Assembly: GCA_051000815.1 (NCBI GenBank)
Contig: JBPCNX010000060.1
Span: forward strand, 1 to 64,000
Length of the DNA: 64,000 nucleotides
Direction of reading: 5' to 3'
Source: PSRF01 sp051000815
GTDB lineage: Bacteria; Acidobacteriota; Blastocatellia; Pyrinomonadales; Pyrinomonadaceae
This document shows, piece by piece, positions 53,661 through 62,734 of this stretch; within the stretch, counting starts at the first letter, position 1; each line of letters begins with the position of its first letter. Made by a program: the position numbers and the translations under genes. The notes beneath the pieces are model-generated. The model had not been told where the DNA came from, ran no database searches, and saw only the letters and a list, made by a program, of their open reading frames with translations.

Positions 53661-54770
53661 TCATAGATCAGCCAGCCCTTCAATCAACCGCTCGATGTCC
53701 TCTTCAACGTTGAAGAAATCTGTTGCGACGCGAATACCCTGCGGCTTTTCGGTTACGACTATGCCTTGTTCGGCAAGGCGAGCGGTAACCCTTGCCGGCT
53801 CGTCACACGAAACCAGAGTTTCCGCGGAACGAAACGACTCGTCCCGGAGCGGCGACAGAACCTTCCATCCCTTCCCTGATAACTGATCGGTCAAAGTTTT
53901 ATTCAGCGCCAGCGCCCGCGTTTCTATCTCACTCATTCCGACGCCGGCAAACATCTCAATCGAAGCGCCCAGCGCAAAAATGCCCGCGAAGTGAGGGCAG
54001 CCCAGTTCCGCTCGCGCGGCGGCGTCATACCGCAGACTGACCTCGTTATTCTTCATCGCATAAGGTTCCTGGACACTGAGCCATCCAATCGCTCGCGCTT
54101 TCGATTCAGCCTGCAACTCCCGACTGATATAGACGAAACCCGACCCGTAACCTGCAAGCATCCACTTGTGCCCGGTTGAACAGAGTGCATCAATCCGCAT
54201 GCGCTTCACGTCGATATCAAATACTCCGGCAGACTGGCTCGCGTTGACGACCAGAACGAGACGCCCTTTGTTTCGGCCCAGCATTTCCAAATCGATTCTG
54301 AATCCGTTTGAGAATTGAACGTGACTGAGCGAAATAACTGCGGTTTTGGCAGTTGCTGCGCCGGCGAGGTCATTTAGATCTATCTCACCTAAGCGGCTCT
54401 TAACCAGATGTACGGGAATTCTTCGGTGCATCCAGGGAATGGTTGACACGGGAAACTCGAGATCAGAGGAGATGACTTCGCCTTTGCCCTCGAGTGCGTC
54501 AACAATCAGGTTCATCCCCGAGGAGGTATTTGTTGTTAAAGCTATCTCATCGGGCTCGGCATTTATGAAAGCTGCGACGCTCCGCCGCACGTCTTCCCTT
54601 TTCTGCAACCACTCTTCCCAACGCTTATCACCATCCTCCATCATCTGGCGGTAGTAGTCCGTCCCGGCTTCCATCACTGAACGCGACAACGGACCGGCAG
54701 CGGCAGTATTCAAATAGACAACACGCTCGGTGACGGGAAACTGTTTGCGAATATCTGACCAATTGAACAT
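53661..54770 (-). CDS. Class V aminotransferase-like PLP enzyme (cysteine-desulfurase fold)
   Basis: 369 residues from ATG 54770 (MFNWSDIRKQFP); the frame is open to 54887 but the added part is low in homology. The fold is clear: VVYLNTAAAGPLSRSV, TTNTSSGMNLIVDAL, the PLP lysine in CSTGHKWMLAGYGSGF. The residue that normally contacts the PLP ring nitrogen is Asp in the D-A-x-Q motif; here it is Asn (VVNASQSAG). No active-site cysteine loop of the IscS type is evident, so desulfurase activity is doubtful. It stands alone between the LysR gene and glgB. Confidence 0.87.
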   Translation of the reverse strand: MFNWSDIRKQFPVTERVVYLNTAAAGPLSRSVMEAGTDYYRQMMEDGDKRWEEWLQKREDVRRSVAAFINAEPDEIALTTNTSSGMNLIVDALEGKGEVISSDLEFPVSTIPWMHRRIPVHLVKSRLGEIDLNDLAGAATAKTAVISLSHVQFSNGFRIDLEMLGRNKGRLVLVVNASQSAGVFDIDVKRMRIDALCSTGHKWMLAGYGSGFVYISRELQAESKARAIGWLSVQEPYAMKNNEVSLRYDAAARAELGCPHFAGIFALGASIEMFAGVGMSEIETRALALNKTLTDQLSGKGWKVLSPLRDESFRSAETLVSCDEPARVTARLAEQGIVVTEKPQGIRVATDFFNVEEDIERLIEGLADL

Positions 54771-54996
54771 GGAAGCGAAGATACACAATGAATGGGGAGA
54801 GGCGGTAGCGGCTGTTACGGAACGGGGAACGGGTGCGAAGGTGTGTGAAGAGGCTGGTTGATAGCGTTGAGGAGCATGATTGGGCAATTTGCAGGTCGGG
54901 AAGGGGGACCCTGTTCCCGCTCAACTTGGTCAGTCACCAATCAGATATCTACAGGGTTGAAAGGTAAAACTTGTTCATGAATATCCCGCGCTTGCG

Positions 54997-55031
54997 GCGG
55001 GGACAGGGTCCGCCTCCCTGACCTGCGAATT
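54997..55031. repeat. 35-bp dispersed repeat, copy 2
   Basis: Matches 29314-29348 at 34 of 35 bases in the same orientation. It lies in the gap between the aminotransferase and glgB. A related partial word (GGGGGACCCTGTTCCC) sits about 90 bases to the left at 54904-54919, as if part of a larger inverted unit. Confidence 0.7.
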
Positions 55032-55128
55032 GCCCCAACTCGCTCTTTCGTCGTAAGCATCAAGCCCGTTCGCTGACCCTTTGCCGGTTTGAAGACTCTT
55101 TGTGCAATGCCTCCTCAATCTAACCATC

Positions 55129-57453
55129 CTATACGGCGATTTGCGGCACTTCAAACCACAAGGTTGCCAGTGGCGGCAGCGTCACAACCGCTGAATAGCT
55201 CTGGTTGTGAATTGGTTTGTCCTCGGCTTGGATCGACTTGAGCATTTCCCCGCCACTCCCGCCGTAAACTTCCGCATTAGTATTCACCAGCAATTTGTAC
55301 TTCCCTGCTCTCGGGAGTCCGAGCTGATGCTGAGGACGCGGCACAGGCGAAAAATTGCAAACACAAACCAGCTCTTTCCCGGTCGACGGCGACCGTCGAA
55401 TAAACGAAACAATGTTCTCCTGCGCATTGTCGGCATCAACCCACTGAAAGCCTGCAGGTTCACCGTCTGCCTCCCACAGGGCATTATCTTTCTTGTAGAT
55501 CCGATTGAGGTCGCGGATGAGTGTCTGCACGCCCTTGTGCAGCGGGTTTTCCAGCAGATGCCAGTCGAGGCTCTCTTCCTCGTTCCACTCGCGCCACTGG
55601 CCAAACTCTCCGCCCATGAAAAGCAGTTTCTTGCCGGGATGCGCCCACATGTAGGCATATAGGGCGCGTAACGTCGCAAACTTCTGCTGCTCGTCGCCGG
55701 GCATCTTGTTTAGTAGCGCGCCCTTCATATGCACCACCTCATCGTGCGAGAAAGGCAGAATAAAGTTCTCACTCCAGGCGTAGATCGGTCCAAACGTCAA
55801 CGCGTTGTGATTGCCGCCGCGAAACAATGGATCCGTTTGAAAATATTTAAGCGTGTCATGCATCCAGCCCATGTTCCACTTGAAATCAAAACCGAGTCCG
55901 CCCAGGTAAACCGGATGACTTACCTGCGGCCATGCGGTCGACTCTTCCGCGATCATCATCACCCCAGGACAAGCGCGATGCAGCACCTCGTTTAGTTCTT
56001 TCATCAAGGAAATCGCTTCCAGGTTCTCGCGACCTCCGAACTGGTTCGGCATCCACTCACCTTCATCTCGGCTGTAGTCGAGATAGAGCATTGACGCGAC
56101 GGCATCAACTCGTAGTCCATCGATGTGAAACTCCCGGCACCAATAAATCGCGTTGGCGAGCAGAAAATTCCGCACCTCGTTCCGGCCGTAGTTGAAGATG
56201 TAGGTTCCCCAATCGGGATGCTCGCCCTTGCGAGGGTCGAGATGTTCGTAAAGCGCGGAGCCGTCGAAGCGGCCGAGGGCAAATGCGTCTTTGGGAAAAT
56301 GTGCCGGAACCCAATCCATGATCACACCAATCCCTCGCTGATGCAGATGGTCAATCAGGTGACGCAGATCATCAGGAGTTCCATACCGCGCGGAAGCCGC
56401 GTAGTAACTGCCAACCTGATACCCCCACGACGGACCATAGGGATGCTCTTTCAAAGGCAGAAACTCAACATGAGTAAACCCCATGTCAACCACGTAGTCT
56501 GCAAGGATTGGAGCCAGTTCGCGATATCGAAAGGGCCTGTCGTCCTCCTCCAGAACGCGACGCCACGAACCGAAGTGAACTTCATAAATCGAAAGCGGCC
56601 GCCGATAGTGTTCCAGGTTCTGCCGCTGCTTCAGCCACTTCTGATCGCGAAACTTGTAAGCCGGCTGATAAACAATCGAAGACGTGTTGGGCGGAACTTC
56701 CATGTAGAAGGCGTAAGGGTCGGCTTTGAGAAAACTGGGGTCGCCGCTTGTGCGAATCTCGTACTTATAAAGCGCACCTGCCTCGAGTCCCGGAATAAAA
56801 AGTTCCCAGACGCCGGAGCCTCCGAGCATGCGCATCTGATGTGTTGAGCCTCTCCAGCCGTTGAAAGTTCCTACAACACTCACACCTTCCGCGTGTGGCG
56901 CCCATACGGCGAACGAAACCCCGTTGACTTTGCCAATCTTGCGCACGTGGGAACCAAGCTTTTCGTAAATTGCTTCGTGACGGCCTTCGGCAAAGAGATG
57001 TAGATCCAGGTCCCCAAGAGTAGGCAGGAATGAATAAGGATCGCGAAAGACCTCGCTTCTCCCAGCTTCCTTAATCTGCAAACGATAATCGGGAATTTCT
57101 TCTAAGCGCGGAATCAGGATTTCAAACAAGCCTGCCGGATGAATCTTGACAAGCGACCGCGGACGTTTGCTGCCGATTAGAACTTCGACCTGCTCTGCTT
57201 CAGGACGAAAAGCACGGATCACGATTCCTTCCGGGGTGGGACACGCGCCAAGAATTTGGTGAGGGTTTGAATGCCTTAAGCTCACAAGCCGGTGAATCTC
57301 CGTGCCGTCAATTGAGTCTGACTTAGGTTGCGGTTGGCTTTTTGGGGAGCTGGCTGGGCGTCCCGGGTTTCCGCGCGTGGTGGTTTTTGCTTTCGTTCCA
57401 GAACGTTTCGCGCGCGTGCGTTTGGCCTTATCGTCCAAAACTTTCCGGCTCAT
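55129..57453 (-). CDS. glgB: 1,4-alpha-glucan branching enzyme
   Basis: 774 residues. It makes alpha-1,6 branches in glycogen. After a basic, low-complexity N-terminal tail (1-45, Lys/Arg/Pro-rich) there are two carbohydrate-binding E-set domains (about 50-150 and 155-260), the GH13 barrel and a C-terminal beta domain. Catalytic motifs are in place: DWVPAHFPKD, GLRVDAVASMLYLDY (nucleophile Asp), MIAEESTAWP (acid Glu) and LPFSHDEVVH. The start overlaps the end of the next gene by 4 bases, so both are translated together. The length agrees with the long two-domain GlgB form. Confidence 0.95.
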   Translation of the reverse strand: MSRKVLDDKAKRTRAKRSGTKAKTTTRGNPGRPASSPKSQPQPKSDSIDGTEIHRLVSLRHSNPHQILGACPTPEGIVIRAFRPEAEQVEVLIGSKRPRSLVKIHPAGLFEILIPRLEEIPDYRLQIKEAGRSEVFRDPYSFLPTLGDLDLHLFAEGRHEAIYEKLGSHVRKIGKVNGVSFAVWAPHAEGVSVVGTFNGWRGSTHQMRMLGGSGVWELFIPGLEAGALYKYEIRTSGDPSFLKADPYAFYMEVPPNTSSIVYQPAYKFRDQKWLKQRQNLEHYRRPLSIYEVHFGSWRRVLEEDDRPFRYRELAPILADYVVDMGFTHVEFLPLKEHPYGPSWGYQVGSYYAASARYGTPDDLRHLIDHLHQRGIGVIMDWVPAHFPKDAFALGRFDGSALYEHLDPRKGEHPDWGTYIFNYGRNEVRNFLLANAIYWCREFHIDGLRVDAVASMLYLDYSRDEGEWMPNQFGGRENLEAISLMKELNEVLHRACPGVMMIAEESTAWPQVSHPVYLGGLGFDFKWNMGWMHDTLKYFQTDPLFRGGNHNALTFGPIYAWSENFILPFSHDEVVHMKGALLNKMPGDEQQKFATLRALYAYMWAHPGKKLLFMGGEFGQWREWNEEESLDWHLLENPLHKGVQTLIRDLNRIYKKDNALWEADGEPAGFQWVDADNAQENIVSFIRRSPSTGKELVCVCNFSPVPRPQHQLGLPRAGKYKLLVNTNAEVYGGSGGEMLKSIQAEDKPIHNQSYSAVVTLPPLATLWFEVPQIAV

Positions 57454-58985
57454 GAAATCTTCACTTCCGTGTTGCCCACTCTCAGACTGTCCGGCGACTG
57501 CGTTTCAGCATAACGCAAGTAGATGTCGGCTCCGGTTCCCATTTCGGCTCGGTTGCTCTTTGCCTCCGACAGCAGTTCAAGGAACTCCTTCCTTGGCGGC
57601 GTCAATCCCAGCTGAGTGGAAAGGTCGATCAGCCTCGCTGCATACCTGAGCACCTGAATCGTTTCAATGCCTGAGATCTCAGAAAAGAACCAACCGCAAC
57701 TGGCGAACATCAAAATGGAGTTTCGCTGCAGTTCCAGATGCATCAGAGCCCGCCATTGATCCTTCCTCGACAACGGTTGTCGCGCATGCCGTATTAGAAA
57801 GGCTTCGCGAGAACGCTGCGCGTCGAGAACCAATTCGATCGACTCGTTTCGTGCCTGCCAGGGATCGATAAACAGATCGGCAGCCGCCGCGGCAAAATCC
57901 CCGGCTGCGGCATCACGCAGAAAGTTCAACGCTTCCCGAAGGGGGCTGCGCCATTTCTGGTTCCAGCCGATTTCGCCACCCGTGTGACAGCCGCAATCCC
58001 GATCCCAACGAGCGACACCGTGAACGCAACTCCAGGACGTGCCTGCGCCATTCTCCCCCGCGGCAATTCTAACTTCGGCTGACGCTGGATGCTGATCGAG
58101 AAACTCGCCATAGTTTGTCAGGCGAAGGCCGGCGGCCGGCGCTTCGATTTGCGACACATGCGCCAGGCAAAGGTCGCCAAACTTAAAATGATGTCCGTAT
58201 GTTTCGCCGTCTGTAACGACATTGACCAGCGCTCCTTGCCGCGAAGCGCGAACAAACAATTCAACCAGGCTTCTGCTCGAAGTCAGCGCCTTTTCAAACG
58301 CTATGGCGCGTGCCGTCGGACCGTCGTAGAAAAAGATCGCGATGGAGCGCCCGGAACCGTCCTGATGAAGGTAACGATACGCTCGCGATGTGTCGATGTC
58401 GCCGGAAGCGGCAGACTGCCAATCACCTCCGGGTAAGCGGAAACTATCCGCCTGATTTGGAGCCAGAATCACAAATCGCAGTCCTACATCAATCAACAGG
58501 TCAAGTGTCTGATCGTTGCACGCGGTTTCCGGCAGCCAAAGTGACTCCGGTTCGCGGCCAAAGCGATAACGAAAATCCTCCAGCCCCCACAGAACCTGCG
58601 TTTCGCGATCGCGGTCATTGCACAATGGTAGAATGGCATGTCCATAAGCTTGCGCGATCGCGTTTCCGTGTCCATTGCGCTTGACTGCGCTCAGGCGATC
58701 GGCTTCGAGGATCTTGCGATACGTTTCCGGGTGGGCGAGCTCAAGCCACGACAACAAGGTTGGGCCAAAGTTGAAACTGATATTCTCGTAGTTGTTGATC
58801 GTACGAACGCTTTCCCCTGCCGGGCCGGCGATGTGCGCATGAGCGTTTGGCCCATAACACTCTGCCTGAATACGTTCATTCCAGTCGTGGTAGGGAGCGG
58901 CGCCGGGTTGCCGATCGATCACCCCGGTCCAGGGGTTTTCGCGTGGCGGTTGATAGAAGTGTCCGTGAATGATTAATGCAGTCAT
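57450..58985 (-). CDS. GH57-like/DUF3536 glycoside hydrolase, short form
   Basis: 511 residues from ATG 58985. It begins with the highly conserved TALIIHGHFYQPPRENPW and PYHDWNERIQAECYGPNAHA of the GH57-related DUF3536 proteins. SFNFGPTLLSWLE, LWLPETACN and VTDGETYGHHFKFGD carry the likely catalytic Glu and Asp residues. A helical C-terminal domain from about 350 is only partly present, as family members I recall are about 700-800 residues. It may act as an alpha-glucan hydrolase or branching enzyme. Co-translated with glgB (4-base overlap), which supports a glycogen role. Confidence 0.85.
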   Translation of the reverse strand: MTALIIHGHFYQPPRENPWTGVIDRQPGAAPYHDWNERIQAECYGPNAHAHIAGPAGESVRTINNYENISFNFGPTLLSWLELAHPETYRKILEADRLSAVKRNGHGNAIAQAYGHAILPLCNDRDRETQVLWGLEDFRYRFGREPESLWLPETACNDQTLDLLIDVGLRFVILAPNQADSFRLPGGDWQSAASGDIDTSRAYRYLHQDGSGRSIAIFFYDGPTARAIAFEKALTSSRSLVELFVRASRQGALVNVVTDGETYGHHFKFGDLCLAHVSQIEAPAAGLRLTNYGEFLDQHPASAEVRIAAGENGAGTSWSCVHGVARWDRDCGCHTGGEIGWNQKWRSPLREALNFLRDAAAGDFAAAAADLFIDPWQARNESIELVLDAQRSREAFLIRHARQPLSRKDQWRALMHLELQRNSILMFASCGWFFSEISGIETIQVLRYAARLIDLSTQLGLTPPRKEFLELLSEAKSNRAEMGTGADIYLRYAETQSPDSLRVGNTEVKIS

Positions 58986-59027
58986 CCTGAAACGAATCTT
59001 CCTCGATTGGGAGCGAACACAACTAGC

Positions 59028-59139
59028 CGCGGATTTCGCGGATAAACGCCGATCTGAAAATTGGAAAGAAGGCCAGGGCAACCATCCCAGGTTCGGCAGC
59101 GGTCTTTATCAGATTCGTGTCATCCGCGTAATCCGCGGC
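59028..59139. repeat. 9-nt-period word arrays, inverted pair
   Basis: CGCGGATTT, CGCGGATAA and ACGCCGATC at 59028-59054 and ATTCGTGTC, ATCCGCGTA and ATCCGCGGC at 59113-59139 each step by exactly 9 bases. The second set is roughly the reverse complement of the first. They lie around the start of the GH57 gene and in the gap to xylH. Confidence 0.7.
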
Positions 59140-59168
59140 TAATTCGTTCTGTGTCCTTCGCTCAGCGG

Positions 59169-60416
59169 TTAGCCCCGTTTTCGGCCCGCCATATCGAGTC
59201 CAACCGCTGCAACCAGGATCGCTCCTTTGATGATGTTCTGCATGTAAGGTTCGACATTCTTCAACGACATGCCATTGTCGAGACTCGCCATTATCAACGC
59301 GCCAAGAATTGCTCCAAAGACTGTGCCGCGACCACCCATCAAACTCGTGCCGCCAATAACGCAGGCCGCGATAGCATCGAGTTCGAGAAGCTGACCGGCA
59401 TCAGGCGAAGCACTGCCCACGCGCGCCGTGTAGATAATTGAAGCGACCCCGGCGAGCGCGCCCATGATTGCAAACACCGCCAGCACATGGCGGCGGATGT
59501 TTATTCCTGAGAGCCGCGCCGCGTCCGGATTGCCGCCAATCGCGTAGAGATAACGGCCGAAGGTTGTGTTCTGTGTCAGGAACGCACCGGCCAGCGCAAT
59601 TGCCAGAAAGATAATCACTGGATTGGGCATGCCAGCTTTAACGCCCGGCGCCAGTTCGTAAGAATTCATCATGTAAATGAAACCCACGATTACAACGATG
59701 GGAATAACAAGGCGCGCCATTGTCAGTCCTACCCTCGGAGCTCCCAGGCCGTGACGGCGCCGGGCTCGATTGCGAGCAATAGTCATCCACACAATTCCGG
59801 CTACTGCAATTGCAGCGACGACCCAGCCGACAGTCGGTCCAACATAATCCTGGCCGATGGACTTGAAGGATTGGAGCCGCAAGGGAATAGTCTCACCGCG
59901 ACTTATACCGAGAATGACTCCACGCCAGGCTAGCAAGCCGCCGAGTGTGACGATGAACGCCGGGATGTTGAGATAGGCGGTCAACGTTCCCTGCACGAGG
60001 CCAATTACAATTCCCACCCCAATGCCGGCGCTCAACGATGGAATCAGGCCCCACTCCAGCCAGCCCTGCGCAATAGCGGCGATTCCTCCCGCCAAACCGA
60101 CGACTGATCCAACTGAAAGGTCGATCTGTGCCGTAATGATCACCATTAGCATGCCAACGGCGAGCACTCCGGTTACGGAAGTCTGCCGCATCAAGTTAGA
60201 AAAGTTGCGCGGCTCCAGAAAAATATTCCCTGTTGAGTAGTGAAAATAGATCCAAATAGCGATCAGCGCAAAAACCATCGTGTACGCACGGAGCAACTCG
60301 GTGGGAATCTTGAACTTCCCGATCGTTGTTAGCGGCGTAATCTCCGCGGCCACTGTGGTTGGCGCCAGGTCTGCGTTATCCGCCGGTCGTTCGGTATCAC
60401 TCATGGAGTTACTCAT
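59169..60416 (-). CDS. xylH: Sugar ABC transporter permease (xylose type)
   Basis: 415 residues from ATG 60416. Ten or so membrane helices match the BPD_transp_2 family. The coupling region has QIDLSVGSVVGLAGG, the family's best-conserved segment, and LELDAIAACVIGGTSLMGGRGTVFGAILGA near the end. Length and the FAA-free loop fit XylH rather than RbsC (about 320 residues). It is transcribed after xylG, with 229 bases between them holding no gene. The substrate, xylose or a related pentose, is inferred from the trio. Confidence 0.88.
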   Translation of the reverse strand: MSNSMSDTERPADNADLAPTTVAAEITPLTTIGKFKIPTELLRAYTMVFALIAIWIYFHYSTGNIFLEPRNFSNLMRQTSVTGVLAVGMLMVIITAQIDLSVGSVVGLAGGIAAIAQGWLEWGLIPSLSAGIGVGIVIGLVQGTLTAYLNIPAFIVTLGGLLAWRGVILGISRGETIPLRLQSFKSIGQDYVGPTVGWVVAAIAVAGIVWMTIARNRARRRHGLGAPRVGLTMARLVIPIVVIVGFIYMMNSYELAPGVKAGMPNPVIIFLAIALAGAFLTQNTTFGRYLYAIGGNPDAARLSGINIRRHVLAVFAIMGALAGVASIIYTARVGSASPDAGQLLELDAIAACVIGGTSLMGGRGTVFGAILGALIMASLDNGMSLKNVEPYMQNIIKGAILVAAVGLDMAGRKRG

Positions 60417-60645
60417 ATTGACCTTACCAGTTGATCTCCGGCGTGGAGGTCTGTGCTTCAATTTCCTCTATCCGGATTTGAGTTAACAGCAGGAGGCGAA
60501 CTTCGCGTCACCCCCGAAGTTGATTGGTTGTAGACCCACGACCTTTCTTCTGACACCGAGCCGCGGGCGATGGCCACAAGGATATTAACTTTGACGCCTT
60601 CAGCGTGATCGTGTCCCTATCGCCTGGGGAATCTGCTTTCAAGAG

Positions 60646-62154
60646 TTACGCCGCTCGATCGGCGTGTCCCGTCGCGCAAGCCATCAGCTTCTCTGGCGTT
60701 GCGGTTGCGCGTGTGAATTCGCCAGTGACCCGACCCTCATGCAAGACAATTACGCGATCCGAGAGACCAAGGACTTCCGGCAACTCTGAGGAAACCAAAA
60801 CGATGGCAATTCCCGTCCGCGCCAATTCATTAATTTGAGCGTAGATTTCCTGCTTGGCTCCGACGTCGATACCGCGAGTAGGTTCGTCGAGAAACAACAC
60901 GCGCGGGTTGGTAAGCAGCCATTTTGCCAATACGACTTTTTGTTGGTTTCCACCCGACAGGGTTCCGACAATAGTAAACACCGACCGGGCTTTTACGCGC
61001 AGGTCCTTCATGAAGCGCTCGCCTGCGGCAGCCTCGGCATCAATACTTGTAACAAAACGCCCGGAGACTTTTGCCAACCCGGCAAGTGTCATGTTGTTAA
61101 GAATCGCCTGGTCCAGAACAAGGCCGAATCGCTTGCGGTCCTCTGTGACAAAAGCGATGCCATGCTTAATCGCTTCCGCAGGACTCCTGATCTGGATGCG
61201 TTTGCCGCCCATAAAAAGTTCACCAGAGGTGCGGCCCGCATGTGCTCCAAAGAGCGCCATTAGTAGATCGCTGCGGCCGGCGCCCATCAAACCCGCGATT
61301 CCCAGAACCTCGCCGCGCCTGACTAAAAAACTCACTCCGTCCACCAGTTTCCTTCCTGAGAGAAACGGATCCGCTACGGAGATGTTGCGAGCTTCAAATA
61401 CGGTTTCGCCGCGGTCATGGTCCGCTGCGGGGAAGATATCTCCCATCTCGCGACCAACCATGCGGGCGATGACCTGGGCCTCATTCCAATCACTCGCGAT
61501 ATTTGTGCCGACGGTTTTTCCATCGCGCAGAACGCTGATGCGATCGCTGATGCGAAACACTTCGTGCAACTTGTGTGAGATGTAGATCATGCCCACGCCG
61601 CGTGCGCGAAGTTTCTGAAGAATAATAAAAAGCGTGGCCACCTCAGCGTCAGTGAGCGCCGCGGTGGGCTCGTCGAGTACCAGGATCCGGGCTTCGTGCG
61701 AAAGGGCCTTGGCAATCTCGACTAGCTGTTGTTGCCCGATGCCAAGATTGCGAATGGGTGTTTGCGGGTCAATTGCCAGATGTATATCGTCAAGCAACCT
61801 GCGCGCGTTCCGATTAAGCTCGTCACTGCGAATCACACCCCACTTACGGGGTTCGCGGCCAAGAAAAATATTTTCTGCGATGCTCATGTCTTTGACCAGT
61901 GATAGTTCCTGATAGATGACGGCAATCCCCGCCTTCTCAGCATCGCGCACGCTGGTGAACCGCTGTTCTTTTTCCTCGATTAAGATTTCACCGCCGTATT
62001 GTGGGTAAGGATAGACCCCCCCGAGCACCTTCATCAGCGTGGACTTACCTGCGCCGTTCTCGCCAACAAGCGCATGGATCTCGCTCTCACGCAGGTCGAA
62101 CGAAACGCCATCCAGGGCGCGAACACCGGGGAAGGTTTTGGTGATGCTTCGCAT
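60646..62154 (-). CDS. xylG: Sugar ABC transporter ATPase, duplicated domains (xylose type)
   Basis: 502 residues from ATG 62154. Domain 1 has Walker A GENGAGKST, signature LGIGQQQLVEIA and Walker B ILVLDEPTAAL. Domain 2 has a degenerate Walker A (GLMGAGRSDLL), signature LSGGNQQKVVLAKW and LFLDEPTRGIDVG, the standard RbsA/XylG pattern. The start is unclear: the frame stays open to 62232, but those extra codons are the 7-nt repeat array. Homology begins at about LLAMRSITKTFPG, so TTG 62160 or an upstream start is possible. The gene lost its usual spacing to xylF because of the inserted four-helix-bundle gene. Confidence 0.9.
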   Translation of the reverse strand: MRSITKTFPGVRALDGVSFDLRESEIHALVGENGAGKSTLMKVLGGVYPYPQYGGEILIEEKEQRFTSVRDAEKAGIAVIYQELSLVKDMSIAENIFLGREPRKWGVIRSDELNRNARRLLDDIHLAIDPQTPIRNLGIGQQQLVEIAKALSHEARILVLDEPTAALTDAEVATLFIILQKLRARGVGMIYISHKLHEVFRISDRISVLRDGKTVGTNIASDWNEAQVIARMVGREMGDIFPAADHDRGETVFEARNISVADPFLSGRKLVDGVSFLVRRGEVLGIAGLMGAGRSDLLMALFGAHAGRTSGELFMGGKRIQIRSPAEAIKHGIAFVTEDRKRFGLVLDQAILNNMTLAGLAKVSGRFVTSIDAEAAAGERFMKDLRVKARSVFTIVGTLSGGNQQKVVLAKWLLTNPRVLFLDEPTRGIDVGAKQEIYAQINELARTGIAIVLVSSELPEVLGLSDRVIVLHEGRVTGEFTRATATPEKLMACATGHADRAA

Positions 62155-62161
62155 CGCCAAA

Positions 62162-62234
62162 AGTTCTGAGTTTCGAGTTTCGAGTTCCAAACTTTGTCCA
62201 ATGCCCAACGTCCAAGGTCCAAGGTCCACCAACG
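62162..62234. repeat. 7-nt-period array before xylG (site E)
   Basis: Ten consecutive heptamers in one register: AGTTCTG, AGTTTCG twice, AGTTCCA, AACTTTG, TCCAATG, CCCAACG, TCCAAGG twice and TCCACCA. Words GAAACTC and GGAACTC on the minus strand match those in the array at 42182-42300. The right part is the inverse of 62699-62730. Confidence 0.8.
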
Positions 62235-62259
62235 AATATCACCCTTTTTGACAGGGTGG

Positions 62260-62649
62260 CTATCGGTACTTGCTTCCACGTAAATTAGATTCCCTAAGGT
62301 ATTTCATAAAAGCTGAAAGCAATCCACTAATTTCCGCCGCAAGTGCCGTCAGCGTCTGAAATTTATCGCGCGCAACATATCCCTGATCTAGAGCGACATA
62401 GAGTTGCGCTCGGACTTCGCCACAGGAGCCTTTTGCAACAGCCAGGAACTGAAGAAATTCCTGATCACCTCCACGTTCAAAACCCTCAGCAATATTAGAG
62501 AGAATTGAAACGGATGCTTTTCTAAGTTGATCCTTCAACCCAAAATCGCGCTTAAAATCCCCGTGCGATGTGATTTCGTAGATCTGTTTGGTGAGTTCAC
62601 GCGATTTCTTCCACGACTTAATTTCTTCGAACTTTTCGATTCTCGCCAT
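62260..62649 (-). CDS. Four-helix-bundle protein (S23/intervening-sequence family)
   Basis: 129 residues. Family marks are MARIEKFEEIKSWKKSREL at the N-terminus, then FGLKDQLRKASVSILSNIAEGFERG, FLQFLAVAKGSCGEVRAQLYVA and the last helix ISGLLSAFMKYLR. Members occur in 23S rRNA intervening sequences and as free genes, and are related to the Avd accessory proteins of retroelements; function is unknown. Here the gene splits a xylF-xylG operon and is flanked by inverted 7-nt arrays (62162-62234 and 62699-62730), as a small mobile unit would be. Confidence 0.9.
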   Translation of the reverse strand: MARIEKFEEIKSWKKSRELTKQIYEITSHGDFKRDFGLKDQLRKASVSILSNIAEGFERGGDQEFLQFLAVAKGSCGEVRAQLYVALDQGYVARDKFQTLTALAAEISGLLSAFMKYLRESNLRGSKYR

Positions 62650-62698
62650 ATACGTCTCCTCAGTGAGGATTCAGAGTTATACAGACGTTTGCACAGCA

Positions 62699-62730
62699 GA
62701 CGTTGGGCCTTGGACCTTGGACTTTGACTC
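62699..62730. repeat. 7-nt-period array after xylF (site F)
   Basis: Heptamers GACGTTG, GGCCTTG, GACCTTG and GACTTTG in register. It is the inverse of the CAACGTCCAAGGTCC part of the array at 62162-62234, so the two enclose the four-helix-bundle gene. Confidence 0.75.
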
Positions 62731-62734
62731 TTTT

